NCBI GenBank assembly: GCA_002280555.1
Contig: NCEE01000004.1
Span: 76,106 to 140,105, forward strand
Source of the DNA: Sphingomonas sp. 32-62-10
GTDB lineage: Bacteria; Pseudomonadota; Alphaproteobacteria; Sphingomonadales; Sphingomonadaceae
Direction: 5' to 3'
Length of the DNA: 64,000 nucleotides
The stretch's first letter is position 1; the number at the start of each line of letters is the position of its first letter. The notes under the pieces are model-generated. The model saw nothing but the letters and a program-made list of their open reading frames with translations. It had not been told where the DNA came from and did no database searches. The position numbers were made by a program, and so were the translations under genes. Below are positions 25,476 through 34,166 of the stretch, in pieces.

Positions 25476-26102
25476 ATGAAAACATCATCAATTTCCTCCC
25501 GCGCCCGCCCACAGCCCGTTCTCGGTCAGGCGACCGATGGTCGCCATCTACGCAGCCGCACGACCCGCGCCAAGATCGTCGAAGCGCTGTTGACGCTGGT
25601 GCGTGACGGTGAAGTGGCGCCCGGCGCGGCTCAGGTGGCCGAAATGGCCGGGGTCGGATTGCGCACGGTGTTTCGGCACTTCGACGAGATGGAGTCGCTT
25701 TATCGCGAAATGGCCGAGGTGATCGAAGCGCAGGTCATGCCAATCATGCTCAAGCCATTCGAAGCGCGGCTGTGGCGGGATCGGGTGCGCGAAATGGCGG
25801 ATCGCCGGATCGGCATCTATGAAACGATCATGCCGTACCGCATTTCATCGAGCATCAAGCGGTTCCAGTCGGACTTCCTGATGCAGGGCTATCACAAGCA
25901 ACTCCAGCTCGAACGCACCTCGCTGCACGCCATCCTGCCGGAGGCGGTGATTGCCGATGCGCCAGCCGCCAGCGCGATCGAGGTCACGATCAGTTTCCAG
26001 TGCTGGCGTCGCCTGCGGCACGATCAGGGCCTGGTGATCGAGGATGCCCGCGCCGTCATCCACCGGCTGCTCGAAGCGGTGCTGGCCAGCATCACCGATT
26101 AG
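25476..26102 (+). CDS. TetR/AcrR family transcriptional regulator
   Basis: The 208-residue protein has an N-terminal TetR helix-turn-helix (TRAKIVEALLTLVRDGEVAP, then QVAEMAGVGLRTVFRHFDEMESLYREM, about residues 29-78). A variable helical ligand-binding domain follows, with an unusual run YRISSSIKRFQSDFLMQGYHKQL. ATG 25476 is preceded by a purine-rich ribosome site. It probably represses the divergent isomerase/MBL operon in response to an aromatic or lipophilic effector. Its stop overlaps that of the convergent propeller gene by two bases. Confidence 0.85.
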   Translation: MKTSSISSRARPQPVLGQATDGRHLRSRTTRAKIVEALLTLVRDGEVAPGAAQVAEMAGVGLRTVFRHFDEMESLYREMAEVIEAQVMPIMLKPFEARLWRDRVREMADRRIGIYETIMPYRISSSIKRFQSDFLMQGYHKQLQLERTSLHAILPEAVIADAPAASAIEVTISFQCWRRLRHDQGLVIEDARAVIHRLLEAVLASITD

Positions 26103-27247
26103 CAAAATATCCGGGCCACGCGCCGCATCGAGCACCAATAGACATCGTTATTCCACCCTACCGATGGAAACACCACGCCCTGCGTGATGCCGCCAATCCG
26201 GACGCGGCCTGTTTCGGCACCCGTTTCGATATTGAGGAACACCACTTCTTCGCCGCCACGGCGATAATCATTGGTGATCATCTGGCCTGATCGGGGGAGC
26301 AGGATCATGTGGCTCGCACAGCCAATCCCGGTTTTGCGCCACCGTTCGGTTAGCGCGCGCGTTGCCGGATCAAAGCTCCAGGCCCGCATGACGCGATTGG
26401 CTGAATCGAAACCGATCACGATGCCCCGATCGGTATCGACGAGCGGCGGGTTGGTGATGCTGCCCCCATCGACACCGCTGATGGCCATTGCATCATGATC
26501 CTGCGCGTCATCAAGCGCGACCCGGATCAGTCGATTGGGGGTCTGCACCACGCCCCGCCCGATCATGCTGGTCTGATAACGGTGCCGACCATTGTCCATG
26601 AACCAGGCTTGGCCAAGCGCCAGCACGACATCCCAGCCATAGCTTTGTGCCGTTGAGCCGACATAGTTGTGGCACCAGTCCTCATCGCGAACCAGCGTGC
26701 CGCGCACCCAGTGATAGCGGAAGATGGAGCGCACCCCGACGAGGTACACCGTTGAGCCAACCGCACTCAGCCGGGCAATCGACGGTTCGGGGCAATCAAT
26801 CGTGGAAATGATCGACAGGGTATCAGGATCGATCACCAGCAACCGCGCGGGAACGCTGTCAGACAGGTTTTTGGTCACGATCAAGCCATTGTCGAGAATG
26901 ACGAAACTGTTGTGTGCAAGGTTCAAGGGCAGACGCAGCGACGCTTTGAGCCTGCATTGCCGATCGAGACGGTGCGCGTATCGGCCATAAACGATATATA
27001 GGTCGCCATTGGCGTGGATCGCCATGCCACCTGGCCACATCGGCCCGCCTGGCAGTTGCGGCGATCGCGCAAGCGGTGCCAGCGTTTCCGGGTCGATTCG
27101 TTCAACCCGCGCGCTGGTCGACAGCTTCAGATGCGAACGCAGCACCGAATGCGTCAGCAGAAACACCTCGCCCGGCGCGCCCAGCACGGTCATTGTCGAC
27201 ATCAGCGTTCGCCGCGTTGTGGCGCGCAACCGATCGCCTATCGTCAT
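26099..27247 (-). CDS. Predicted beta-propeller protein, unknown function
   Basis: The 382-residue protein shows repeated short strands with the pattern of a propeller: IHANGDLYIVYGRYAHRLD, DNGLIVTKNLSD, LLVIDPDTLSIISTID, VGSTVYLVGVRSIFRYH, VDTDRGIVIGFDSANRVMRAW and MITNDYRRGGEEVVFLNIETG. No signal peptide is evident, although residues 10-25 of the chosen protein are mildly hydrophobic. The family is not recognised. The start is uncertain: ATG 27247 is my choice, and a TTG at 27328 would add 27 residues. It is the downstream gene after the PepSY-type membrane protein. Confidence 0.6.
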   Translation of the reverse strand: MTIGDRLRATTRRTLMSTMTVLGAPGEVFLLTHSVLRSHLKLSTSARVERIDPETLAPLARSPQLPGGPMWPGGMAIHANGDLYIVYGRYAHRLDRQCRLKASLRLPLNLAHNSFVILDNGLIVTKNLSDSVPARLLVIDPDTLSIISTIDCPEPSIARLSAVGSTVYLVGVRSIFRYHWVRGTLVRDEDWCHNYVGSTAQSYGWDVVLALGQAWFMDNGRHRYQTSMIGRGVVQTPNRLIRVALDDAQDHDAMAISGVDGGSITNPPLVDTDRGIVIGFDSANRVMRAWSFDPATRALTERWRKTGIGCASHMILLPRSGQMITNDYRRGGEEVVFLNIETGAETGRVRIGGITQGVVFPSVGWNNDVYWCSMRRVARIFC

Positions 27248-27358
27248 TTCAGGGCCATGGCGCGCAACTTGCCGGCGATCGGGGGAACCGTCCTCGCCCG
27301 GCCAGGGGCTATCGAGATATGCGCTCAATGTGCCGCGCCCGGTCGTGTCGTCGGATCC

Positions 27359-27811
27359 TCAGATCAGCAGCATCAGGATCGGCAGCACGGTGCCCGCCGC
27401 GAGCATGATCTGCGACGTCCGCCGAGTCAGTCGATTGGTCAGCGCGATGGAGATGCCAAGCCCGGTCGATATCATCAGCCCGATCGACATGAATCCGACG
27501 AAAACCTTGAGCGGCCAGGGCGAATGGGTCGATGCCTTTGCGGGGACTGCTGCGGTTGGGGCAGCTTTGCTCTCGCTCGCGCCGGTGGAGGCGGCGGGCG
27601 GCCTTGGCTTACGTGGTTTGGGAAAATCCTGCTTCTTGTGAATGGCCGCAATCGTCGCGATCCATTTGGGTGGTGCGATTCCATTTTCGGTTTCGTGAAA
27701 ATCGAAGGTCTGCAGGGCGCCGCTGAACGCGAAGAACAGGATCGCCGGCGCAAAAAACATCCCGCACCACAAGTGAAACTGGCGTATGCGGCGCAACATG
27801 CGGGGGTGCAT
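27359..27811 (-). CDS. PepSY-associated membrane protein
   Basis: The 150-residue protein begins MHPRMLRRIRQFHLWCGMFF, the typical start of PepSY-TM proteins (Arg-x-x-His-x-Trp before the first helix). It then has a helix at about 18-36, a loop rich in Pro/Ala/Lys, and two more helices at about 100-122 and 130-149. It is a short form without an iron-reductase-length C-terminus. The role is unknown. ATG 27811 is preceded by AAAGG. It lies 67 bases downstream of motB on the same strand, so it could be read from the flagellar transcript, but nothing else links it to motility. Confidence 0.6.
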   Translation of the reverse strand: MHPRMLRRIRQFHLWCGMFFAPAILFFAFSGALQTFDFHETENGIAPPKWIATIAAIHKKQDFPKPRKPRPPAASTGASESKAAPTAAVPAKASTHSPWPLKVFVGFMSIGLMISTGLGISIALTNRLTRRTSQIMLAAGTVLPILMLLI

Positions 27812-27878
27812 CGGCTTGCCTTTCGGGCGGGGATCGATGGTTAACGATACCCCCAAGACGAACGCCGCACCACCGGCC

Positions 27879-28784
27879 TTATCGGCCGAATGCGCTTTTT
27901 CGGTACAACATCGTGATGGATACCCGACGATTGCGCGGATCGGCCGGGTCCTCCTTGATCATCGGTTCACGGTCGGCAACACCCTCGATCCGCTCGAACC
28001 GGCTATCGGGCAATCCATCCTGAGCCAACCGACGCCGGGTCGCCTCGGCACGACTGCTCGACAGGAGCCAGTTGTTGATCCCGGCCGCGTTCTTGAAGCC
28101 AAGGCTGTCGGTATGGCCGCGAATCATGATCGCGTTGTCGAGTGTCTTCACCGATTGGGCGATCAACCCGATCAGTTTATCCGCTTCGGGTTCGAGCGCG
28201 GTCGTGCCCAGGCCGAACATCGAATAATCGGCGTTATCGACCAGATCGATCCGCATGCCCTCAAGTGTCCGAACAAACCGCACATGCGTGGCCAGCTTCT
28301 GCATTTTGGGGCTGGCGGTCATCTGTTTGGACACCCGCTCTTTGATGCGATCGAAATTCTTGCGATCCTGAATTTCGAACTCGCGGTTACGCAGCGATCC
28401 CTTGTCGCCTGTGCCGATCCGCGGGCCGCCCGCATCGGACATTTGCGGCTGGACAAGACTGAGGGTGCTCGAGGTGCCGGCGTCCTTGCCGACGCGTGAG
28501 GAGCTGCTCACGACATCGCCGCCAAACAGGCCGCTCCCGCCAATACCTTCTGACCGCGAATCGAGAATCGTCGGCGCAAAATAATCGGCAATGCCCTTGC
28601 GCTGCTTTTCCGTTGTCGCGCCCAGCAGCCACATCAGGAGGAAAAACGCCATCATCGCCGTCACGAAATCGGCATAGGCTACTTTCCATGCGCCGCCGTG
28701 ATGGCCGCCATGCCCTTCGATATAGATTTTCTTGACGATGACGCGGGGCGGCTGGTTTGCCCCGTGCGGCGCACGCGCAGCCAT
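27879..28784 (-). CDS. motB: Flagellar motor protein MotB
   Basis: The 301-residue stator B subunit has a cytoplasmic N-terminus, then the membrane helix VAYADFVTAMMAFFLLMWLL in which Asp39 is the proton-binding residue. A Ser-rich linker leads to a C-terminal OmpA-like peptidoglycan-binding domain (RGHTDSLG, then NWLLSSSRAEATRRRL, about residues 222-256). All key features are intact. The ATG overlaps the motA stop by one base (TAATG). The partner motA directly upstream is damaged, so this MotB may have lost its partner or may pair with another MotA. Confidence 0.93.
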   Translation of the reverse strand: MAARAPHGANQPPRVIVKKIYIEGHGGHHGGAWKVAYADFVTAMMAFFLLMWLLGATTEKQRKGIADYFAPTILDSRSEGIGGSGLFGGDVVSSSSRVGKDAGTSSTLSLVQPQMSDAGGPRIGTGDKGSLRNREFEIQDRKNFDRIKERVSKQMTASPKMQKLATHVRFVRTLEGMRIDLVDNADYSMFGLGTTALEPEADKLIGLIAQSVKTLDNAIMIRGHTDSLGFKNAAGINNWLLSSSRAEATRRRLAQDGLPDSRFERIEGVADREPMIKEDPADPRNRRVSITMLYRKSAFGR

Positions 28785-29558
28785 TACCGGCCCCGCAACC
28801 CGTCAAATACTTCGGCAAAGCCGGGCTGATTGTCATGCGCGATGCCCGAGCGTGCGGCTTCGATCACCAGCGGCTGCGGGTGACCGTGGAGCGAGGCAAT
28901 GATGATCTGCTTGACGGTGTGATAAATCGCGGCGTCGGCATCGATGATCTGCTGCAACCGGCCCGCCAGTGGCGCGACCAGGCCGTATGCCAGCAACACG
29001 CCCATGAAGGTGCCGACCAGCGCCGAGCCGATCATGGCGCCCAGAATCGCGGGTGGCTTGTCGATCGAGCCCATCGTTTTCACCACGCCGAGCACGGCCG
29101 CGACGATCGGCAAGCCCCTGCAGGGTGGTTTGTGGCCCTTGGACTTCGTGGTGGTGGGTCTTGATCGTGTTATCCATCACCTCTTCGACCGCGTGCACAT
29201 CAAGCGTGCCCGACGAGACAACGACAAGGCGGAGCGTATCGGCAATCAGCGCGATCAAGGTGTGATCGGCGAGCAGCCGGGGATATTCGCTAAAGATCGC
29301 GCTAGATGAGGGATCTTCGACATGCGGTTCGAGCGCGATCGGCCCTTCGGTGCGCAGCATCTTCATCAGTTTGGAAACAAGGAAGATCGTGTCGAGATAA
29401 TCCTGCTTTTTGTAGCGCGGCCCCTTGAACACCTTCATCAACCCGGTACCGATCGCCTTCAGCTCCTTCATCGAATTGCCGATGATGAGCGCGCCGATGG
29501 CCGCGCCGCCGATGATGAGCATTTCGTGCGGAATGGCTTCCATCACGGGTTCGAACAT
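28784..29558 (-). pseudogene. motA: motA with reading-frame break and missing first helix
   Basis: Two adjacent frames together encode MotA. The first (from ATG 29558) begins MFEPVMEAIPHEMLIIGGAA and runs to about 29112 through THHHEVQGPQTTLQGLAD. The second carries PIVAAVLGVVKTMGSIDKPP to the end at 28784. The frame changes near 29102-29111. The usual segment between Ala-Asp and Ile-Val-Ala-Ala, with the Leu-Pro-Ala-Leu-Gly block, is shortened there, which is consistent with a small deletion. The roughly 24-residue first membrane helix expected before FEPVMEAIPHEM is not encoded in any frame upstream (29559-29665). The combined length is about 257 residues, against about 285-290 in the family. 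Either this is a pseudogene or the assembly is wrong. Confidence 0.8.
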
Positions 29559-29665
29559 GAACTCAGCCGCCTCCCGACGTTGATGCCGCCCGACGATATG
29601 GTGGGTGGCGATGAAACCCCTTATTCACCCAATTTCGTCGCCAATCCGTTAACCAAACCGCGAAA

Positions 29666-30580
29666 TCAGCGCAGATAATCGAAAAGGGAGAGCGAGCTGA
29701 GGCGGCCGAGGCTGGCTTGCGTGGCCTGAAGGATCGTCGTGGTCTTCTGCAGCTCGATAATTGCGGTCGTCAGATCGGTATCCTCGATGCCCGATCGTTC
29801 GGCCTCACGGGTGAGCGCCGTTGATTCGAGCCGTGCGGTTTCAAGGTCGAGCCGCGCGCCGCGCGCACCGATCGAGCCGCGCGCGCTGCTCACCTGATCG
29901 AGCGACGCGGTGACGCCGGTCAGCGCCTGGCCCGCAACGGCCGAAACGCTGCCGCCGGCCTCCAACGCATCAGCAAAGCTGCTGAGCACGGCGAAAATAT
30001 CGCCAGCGCCGGCGCCAGCTGGCAGGTTGCCGAAAATGCGTTCCGCCGATTCGCTCGGCTGTACGTTAGTGCCGTCGCCGACGGGAATCGCGACCGGATC
30101 GCCGGTGCCGGTAAAGCTGACAACGCCCGCGACATCGCGCGTCACGGCGCTGTCGCCGGTAGCAGCGCCGAACAATGGTCCGCCGCGTGCATCCTTGCTG
30201 TTGGCAAGGGATACGAGATCGTCGACGATACCGCGCAGCTGCGCGGCGATGACCGCGCGATTGCTGTCAGACAGCGTCCCGCTGCTCGCCTGGATCGCGA
30301 GTTCCTGCGCCTTTTGCAGTTGGCTCGACACCGATTCCAGCGCGCCATCGGCTTGATTCAGGACCGTCTGGGCGAGATCGATGTTCTTGCCCCAAGCGAC
30401 ATCATCGGCGCTTGTGCGCGCGATCGCTTGCAGCCGCCGATAGCCGATCGCGTCATCGGACGGAGCGGTGAGCTTTACCCCCGACGAAATCTGCTCCTGC
30501 AGCGTCTGGTTGCGGCCATTAAGGCTCGCCAGCGATGCTGCCGATCGATCGAAGAACAAATTGGTGCTGGTAATCGTCAT
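29666..30580 (-). CDS. flgL: Flagellar hook-filament junction protein FlgL
   Basis: The 304-residue protein has flagellin-like N- and C-terminal coiled-coil ends (TNLFFDRSAASLASLNGRNQ, then LQEQISSGVKL and the C-terminal ELQKTTTILQATQASLGRLSSLSLFDYL, read as two segments). It is the second hook-associated protein, joining hook and filament. It lies eight bases after flgK in the rod/hook operon. A 107-base gap separates it from the damaged motA; the gap shows no gene. Confidence 0.92.
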   Translation of the reverse strand: MTITSTNLFFDRSAASLASLNGRNQTLQEQISSGVKLTAPSDDAIGYRRLQAIARTSADDVAWGKNIDLAQTVLNQADGALESVSSQLQKAQELAIQASSGTLSDSNRAVIAAQLRGIVDDLVSLANSKDARGGPLFGAATGDSAVTRDVAGVVSFTGTGDPVAIPVGDGTNVQPSESAERIFGNLPAGAGAGDIFAVLSSFADALEAGGSVSAVAGQALTGVTASLDQVSSARGSIGARGARLDLETARLESTALTREAERSGIEDTDLTTAIIELQKTTTILQATQASLGRLSSLSLFDYLR

Positions 30581-30588
30581 GATCGGTC

Positions 30589-31938
30589 TCAGCGAATATC
30601 GAGGATGGACTGGAAGGTTTCGCGCGCCACCTGAATCACGCGGCTCGACGCCTGATAGGCTTGCTGGAACCGAAGCAGATCGACCGCCTCGCTATCGAGA
30701 TTGACCCCGGTCAGCTGGTCGCGTGCCGTAATCGCGCCTTCGCGGATCGCGTTTTGCGCATCGGACACAGTCTTGCGCTGGTCGAGCGCGGTGGCGTTGT
30801 TCGCGACCAGCCCGGCGGTGTCGGCTTCGAACGCGCCTGTGGTGCGCAGCGCTTCAAGAGCGGCGAAATTAGTGTTGTCGCGCGGGCCTCCACCAACTGC
30901 GGCCGCAGCGATCCCGCGTCCGCTGGTAAGCGCCACGCTGATGTTGGTCGGGCTGGCGCCGACGCTGAACAGCGCCGCGCCCGGATTGCCATCGAGATCG
31001 CGGCCACCCGCCTGCACGGCATTGACGCCGTCGACGAAATCAGTGGCAATCCGATTGAGTTCGGTGCGCGCAGCGCCAATTCGCTGGCCACCTTCGGCGA
31101 TGCCGGCCAGCGCGCCGCCCTGTGGTGACAGGCTGGAGGAGGTGCCGTTCAGATGGACGGCGAAGGAAACATTGCCCGATGCCGCCCGCACATAGGTAAC
31201 AAAGCCAACATCGCCGCCGGTGGTGACAAAGCTCGGCCCGGATGCGCCGCCCAGAGTGAGGCTAGCCCGCCCTGCCGAATCAAGCGTGACACCGACATCG
31301 CTCAGCGCACTCAATTGATCGAGGATCTGGTCGCGCTGATCGAGCAATTGTGCCTGCGCGCTCGAATTGGGCGTTGCGCTACCCAGCCCCTTGTTGACCT
31401 TGGCCAGGGCCGCACCCAGCGTTTCGAGCGAGGTCACTGCACTTTCGGCGGTGCTGTCGAGATCGGCCGTGATCTGATCGAGCGAGCGCGCCGTTGCTGC
31501 GAAAGCGTTTGCGACGCCCGAGCTCGCTTCGAGCAGCGCGGCGCGCGGGGTGCTGGCGGCGGGATCTGCAGCAACCGATTTGGCGGTGTTGAAAAAACTC
31601 GTCAGCCGATTTGTCAGATCATTGCCGGTCAGGGCGCTTTCGATGCCGGTCAGCCAGACGATGCTGGTTTCGGTACGCGCCAGATCGGCCCCCGATGCGC
31701 GTACCGCATTGGATCGCAGTTCATCGGCAGCGCGGTTGATGCCGAACACTGCCACACCGTTGCCGTTCGCGACATTGCTCTGCGAATAGCGTCCGCTCGA
31801 CGCGGTGACTTCGGTCAGCGTCGCGGTCCGCCGGGCATAGCCGGGGGTGGCCGCATTGGCGATATTATCCGACGTGGTGGTCAGCGCCGACTGATAGGCG
31901 CGGACGCCACTGGCGCCGATTGAGAGCAGGTCGCTCAT
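30589..31938 (-). CDS. flgK: Flagellar hook-associated protein FlgK
   Basis: The 449-residue protein begins MSDLLSIGASGVRAYQSALTT and has the rod-protein motif SDNIANAATPGYARR at about residues 23-38. The C-terminal YQASSRVIQVARETFQSIL is characteristic of FlgK. It is the first junction protein on the hook tip. Its start codon overlaps the flgJ stop as ATGA. At 449 residues it is somewhat shorter than the enteric form. Confidence 0.93.
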   Translation of the reverse strand: MSDLLSIGASGVRAYQSALTTTSDNIANAATPGYARRTATLTEVTASSGRYSQSNVANGNGVAVFGINRAADELRSNAVRASGADLARTETSIVWLTGIESALTGNDLTNRLTSFFNTAKSVAADPAASTPRAALLEASSGVANAFAATARSLDQITADLDSTAESAVTSLETLGAALAKVNKGLGSATPNSSAQAQLLDQRDQILDQLSALSDVGVTLDSAGRASLTLGGASGPSFVTTGGDVGFVTYVRAASGNVSFAVHLNGTSSSLSPQGGALAGIAEGGQRIGAARTELNRIATDFVDGVNAVQAGGRDLDGNPGAALFSVGASPTNISVALTSGRGIAAAAVGGGPRDNTNFAALEALRTTGAFEADTAGLVANNATALDQRKTVSDAQNAIREGAITARDQLTGVNLDSEAVDLLRFQQAYQASSRVIQVARETFQSILDIR

Positions 31939-32309
31939 GGCGCCTTACCGTTCGCGGGCCCCGAATCGATCGGTGTCGCTGGTGCCGCTGCTTGCAGCGC
32001 TTCCTGGTTCTTCGCCAGAAAATCGACCATCGCCTTGCCGATACCGAGCGGCTTGGATTCGGCCATCACGACCGACAATTTCTGGTCCTGCATGTCGCGG
32101 AAGGTGTCGATCGCCTTGGACGAGAAGAGTTCCTCCGCCAGATGCGTATTACGCATCGATTTCAGCATCATCTGCGTGAACACCGCTTCGAACTGCTTGC
32201 CCGCCTTTTCCAGATTGGCGCGCGACGCGAGCCGACTGGTGTCGGTCGAAACATTGGGGGCGTCGATGCCGGTGGTCGGCAGGGCCGGGATGGCGGGGAT
32301 GCTGGTCAT
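31935..32309 (-). CDS. flgJ: Rod-binding protein FlgJ, N-terminal type only
   Basis: The 124-residue protein carries the rod-binding domain: LEKAGKQFEAVFTQMMLKSMRN (as LEKAGKQFEAVFTQ and MMLKSMRN, about residues 31-52), SSKAIDTFRDMQDQKLS and LGIGKAMVDFLAKN. The C-terminal muramidase domain of enteric FlgJ is absent, as in many alphaproteobacteria. The separate transglycosylase at 41300 can supply that function. The ATGA overlap with flgK and the seven-base gap to flgI place it firmly in the operon. Confidence 0.92.
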   Translation of the reverse strand: MTSIPAIPALPTTGIDAPNVSTDTSRLASRANLEKAGKQFEAVFTQMMLKSMRNTHLAEELFSSKAIDTFRDMQDQKLSVVMAESKPLGIGKAMVDFLAKNQEALQAAAPATPIDSGPANGKAP

Positions 32310-32316
32310 GCGGGCA

Positions 32317-33411
32317 TCACAGGATGATCAAGTCGGCCTTCAGCGCGCCGGCTTCCTTCAGGGCTTCGAGGATCGCGACAAGATCGGCTGGCGACGCACC
32401 GATCGCGTTCATCGCCTTGACGACGTCAGACAGGCGCGGGCCAGGATCGAGCAGGAAGATGGGCTTCACCTCTTCGGCGATGTTGACGCCGCTTTTCTGT
32501 TCGACGGTGGTCTGGCCCTGGCTGAAGGGCGCGGGCTGGCTGACGCGCTGCGATTCATCGACGCGCACGGTGAGCTTGCCTTGGGTCACGGCGGCTGGCC
32601 CGAGCCGAACGGCGGAGTTGATCACGACGGTGCCGGTACGCGCATTGACGATCACACGCGCGGCAGGTTCGGCGGCGGTAACCGTCAGATTCTCGATCTG
32701 GCTCATCAGTGTGGCCCGTGAATCGGCGCCTTCGGGGGCGGTGATCGCGATCGATACGCCGTCGATGGCTTGTGCCCGGCCCGGGCCGAGCCGCCCGTTG
32801 ATCGCAGCCGCGATGCTCTGTGCCGTGGTAAAATCGGCACGCGACAGGTTGAAGGTCAGCAGCGGTGAGCTCGCAAAGCCGGTATCGACCGCACGTTCAA
32901 CCGTGGCCCCTTCAGGGATACGTCCGGTGGAAGGCACGTTGACGACGATCTTCGAGCCATCGGCACCGTCGGCGCCCAGCCCGCCAACCGCCAGATTGCC
33001 CTGCGCCATTGCATAGACCTGGCCATCGGCACCGATCAGCGGGGTGAGGATCAGGCTGCCGCCGCGCAGCGACTTGGCCTTGCCGAGGGCGGCAACGGTG
33101 ATGTCGATCCGCTGGCCGGGCTTGGCAAAGGCAGGCAGTTCGGCAGTGATCAGCACGGCGGCCGAGTTCTTCAGGCCGGGATTAACCCCGGCGGGCAGCT
33201 GCAAGCCAAAGCGCGAAGCGACGCTCTTCAGCGACTGGACGGTGTATTCGAGATTATCGTCCCCCGTACCCGGCAAACCGACGACGATCCCATAGCCCGT
33301 CAGCTGGTTGGTACGAATGCCCTGGAACGCGCCGAGATCCTTGACGCGGTCAGCCAGTGCCGGTGTTGCCACCAGCATCGAAAGCAAAAGGGCGAGGAAC
33401 AGACGGATCAT
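32317..33411 (-). CDS. flgI: Flagellar P-ring protein FlgI
   Basis: The 364-residue protein has a signal peptide (MIRLFLALLLSMLVATPALA) followed by DRVKDLGAFQGIRTNQLTGYGIVVGLPGTGD (seen as two adjacent blocks), the standard FlgI start. The C-terminal DVVKAMNAIGASPADLVAILEALKEAGAL segment is also typical. It forms the periplasmic ring around the rod. The start ATG 33411 lies 11 bases after flgH ends. Its assembly chaperone FlgA is encoded at 40001. Confidence 0.95.
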   Translation of the reverse strand: MIRLFLALLLSMLVATPALADRVKDLGAFQGIRTNQLTGYGIVVGLPGTGDDNLEYTVQSLKSVASRFGLQLPAGVNPGLKNSAAVLITAELPAFAKPGQRIDITVAALGKAKSLRGGSLILTPLIGADGQVYAMAQGNLAVGGLGADGADGSKIVVNVPSTGRIPEGATVERAVDTGFASSPLLTFNLSRADFTTAQSIAAAINGRLGPGRAQAIDGVSIAITAPEGADSRATLMSQIENLTVTAAEPAARVIVNARTGTVVINSAVRLGPAAVTQGKLTVRVDESQRVSQPAPFSQGQTTVEQKSGVNIAEEVKPIFLLDPGPRLSDVVKAMNAIGASPADLVAILEALKEAGALKADLIIL

Positions 33412-33422
33412 GCTGGGTCCGA

Positions 33423-34166
33423 TCAAAACGGGCTGACGGCGGAGAAGAAGCGGCTGAACCAGCCCTGGCGGCTGGCGCGGGCGACATCGCCCTTGCCGGT
33501 GTAAGCGATCTGCGCATCGGCTACCCGGGTGCTGAGCACGCGGTTATCGGCATCGACGTCAGCCCAACGCACCAGACCCTTGATCTGAACGAATTCGTCG
33601 CCGCGGTTGAGCGTGACGCGCTTGCCGCCCTGCACCATCATCGTGCCGTTGGGGAAAACTTCCGACACCGTCACGCTGACTTCGCCTGATAGCGAGTTGG
33701 ACTGATCGGCCTGGCCGGTGCCGTTGAAGCCCCGGTCGCCCGATGCCTGCAGCGAATTGGGTGGCACGAAGGAAAGCGGCCCAACGGCTGGTGGCGTGAT
33801 GCCCAGATTGGCCTTGCTGTCGAGCTTCGAACTCGCCGATTTGCTGGCGAGCGTGCGCTCGACGAGCACAATGGTGAGCGGATCGCCAACCCGGCGCGCG
33901 CGCCAGCCTTCGTAGAGCGGTGCATAGCCAGCCGATGCCTTGAAGATCGCGCCATCGGCAGGTGCCGGCGGCGCCGGCGGCGGCGGCAGGGTCATCGAGA
34001 AATCTGTCTTGGGCGCCTTCTTGCCAAACAGGCGCGCGTCGGCGGCGCCCGGTGCAAAGGCCGCGACCAGCACCGCGCCTGCGACCAGCCCGCCCGCAAA
34101 TTTGACGAGCGCACTGTGCGCGGTCGGCACGAGGGCCGGGGCAGGATCAGACGTTCTGGTTGACAT
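33423..34166 (-). CDS. flgH: Flagellar L-ring protein FlgH
   Basis: The 247-residue protein contains the FlgH core: YEGWRARRVGDPLTIVLVE (about residues 83-101), KANLGITPP and SVTVSEVFPNGTMMVQGGKR, then the Asp-Asn-Arg-Val-Leu-Ser-Thr region. FlgH is normally a lipoprotein in the outer membrane. The hydrophobic N-terminal segment here (AGGLVAGAVLVAAFAPGAADA) contains no lipobox cysteine. The start overlaps flgG by 20 bases if ATG 34166 is used. A GTG at 34130 is a possible later start but also gives no cysteine. The rest is normal. Confidence 0.88.
   Translation of the reverse strand: MSTRTSDPAPALVPTAHSALVKFAGGLVAGAVLVAAFAPGAADARLFGKKAPKTDFSMTLPPPPAPPAPADGAIFKASAGYAPLYEGWRARRVGDPLTIVLVERTLASKSASSKLDSKANLGITPPAVGPLSFVPPNSLQASGDRGFNGTGQADQSNSLSGEVSVTVSEVFPNGTMMVQGGKRVTLNRGDEFVQIKGLVRWADVDADNRVLSTRVADAQIAYTGKGDVARASRQGWFSRFFSAVSPF

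Noticed and set aside
29102..29115. Programmed ribosomal frameshift in motA
   Set aside because: There is no slippery heptamer or following stem-loop, and the conserved block around the break is missing, not just shifted. A deletion fits better.
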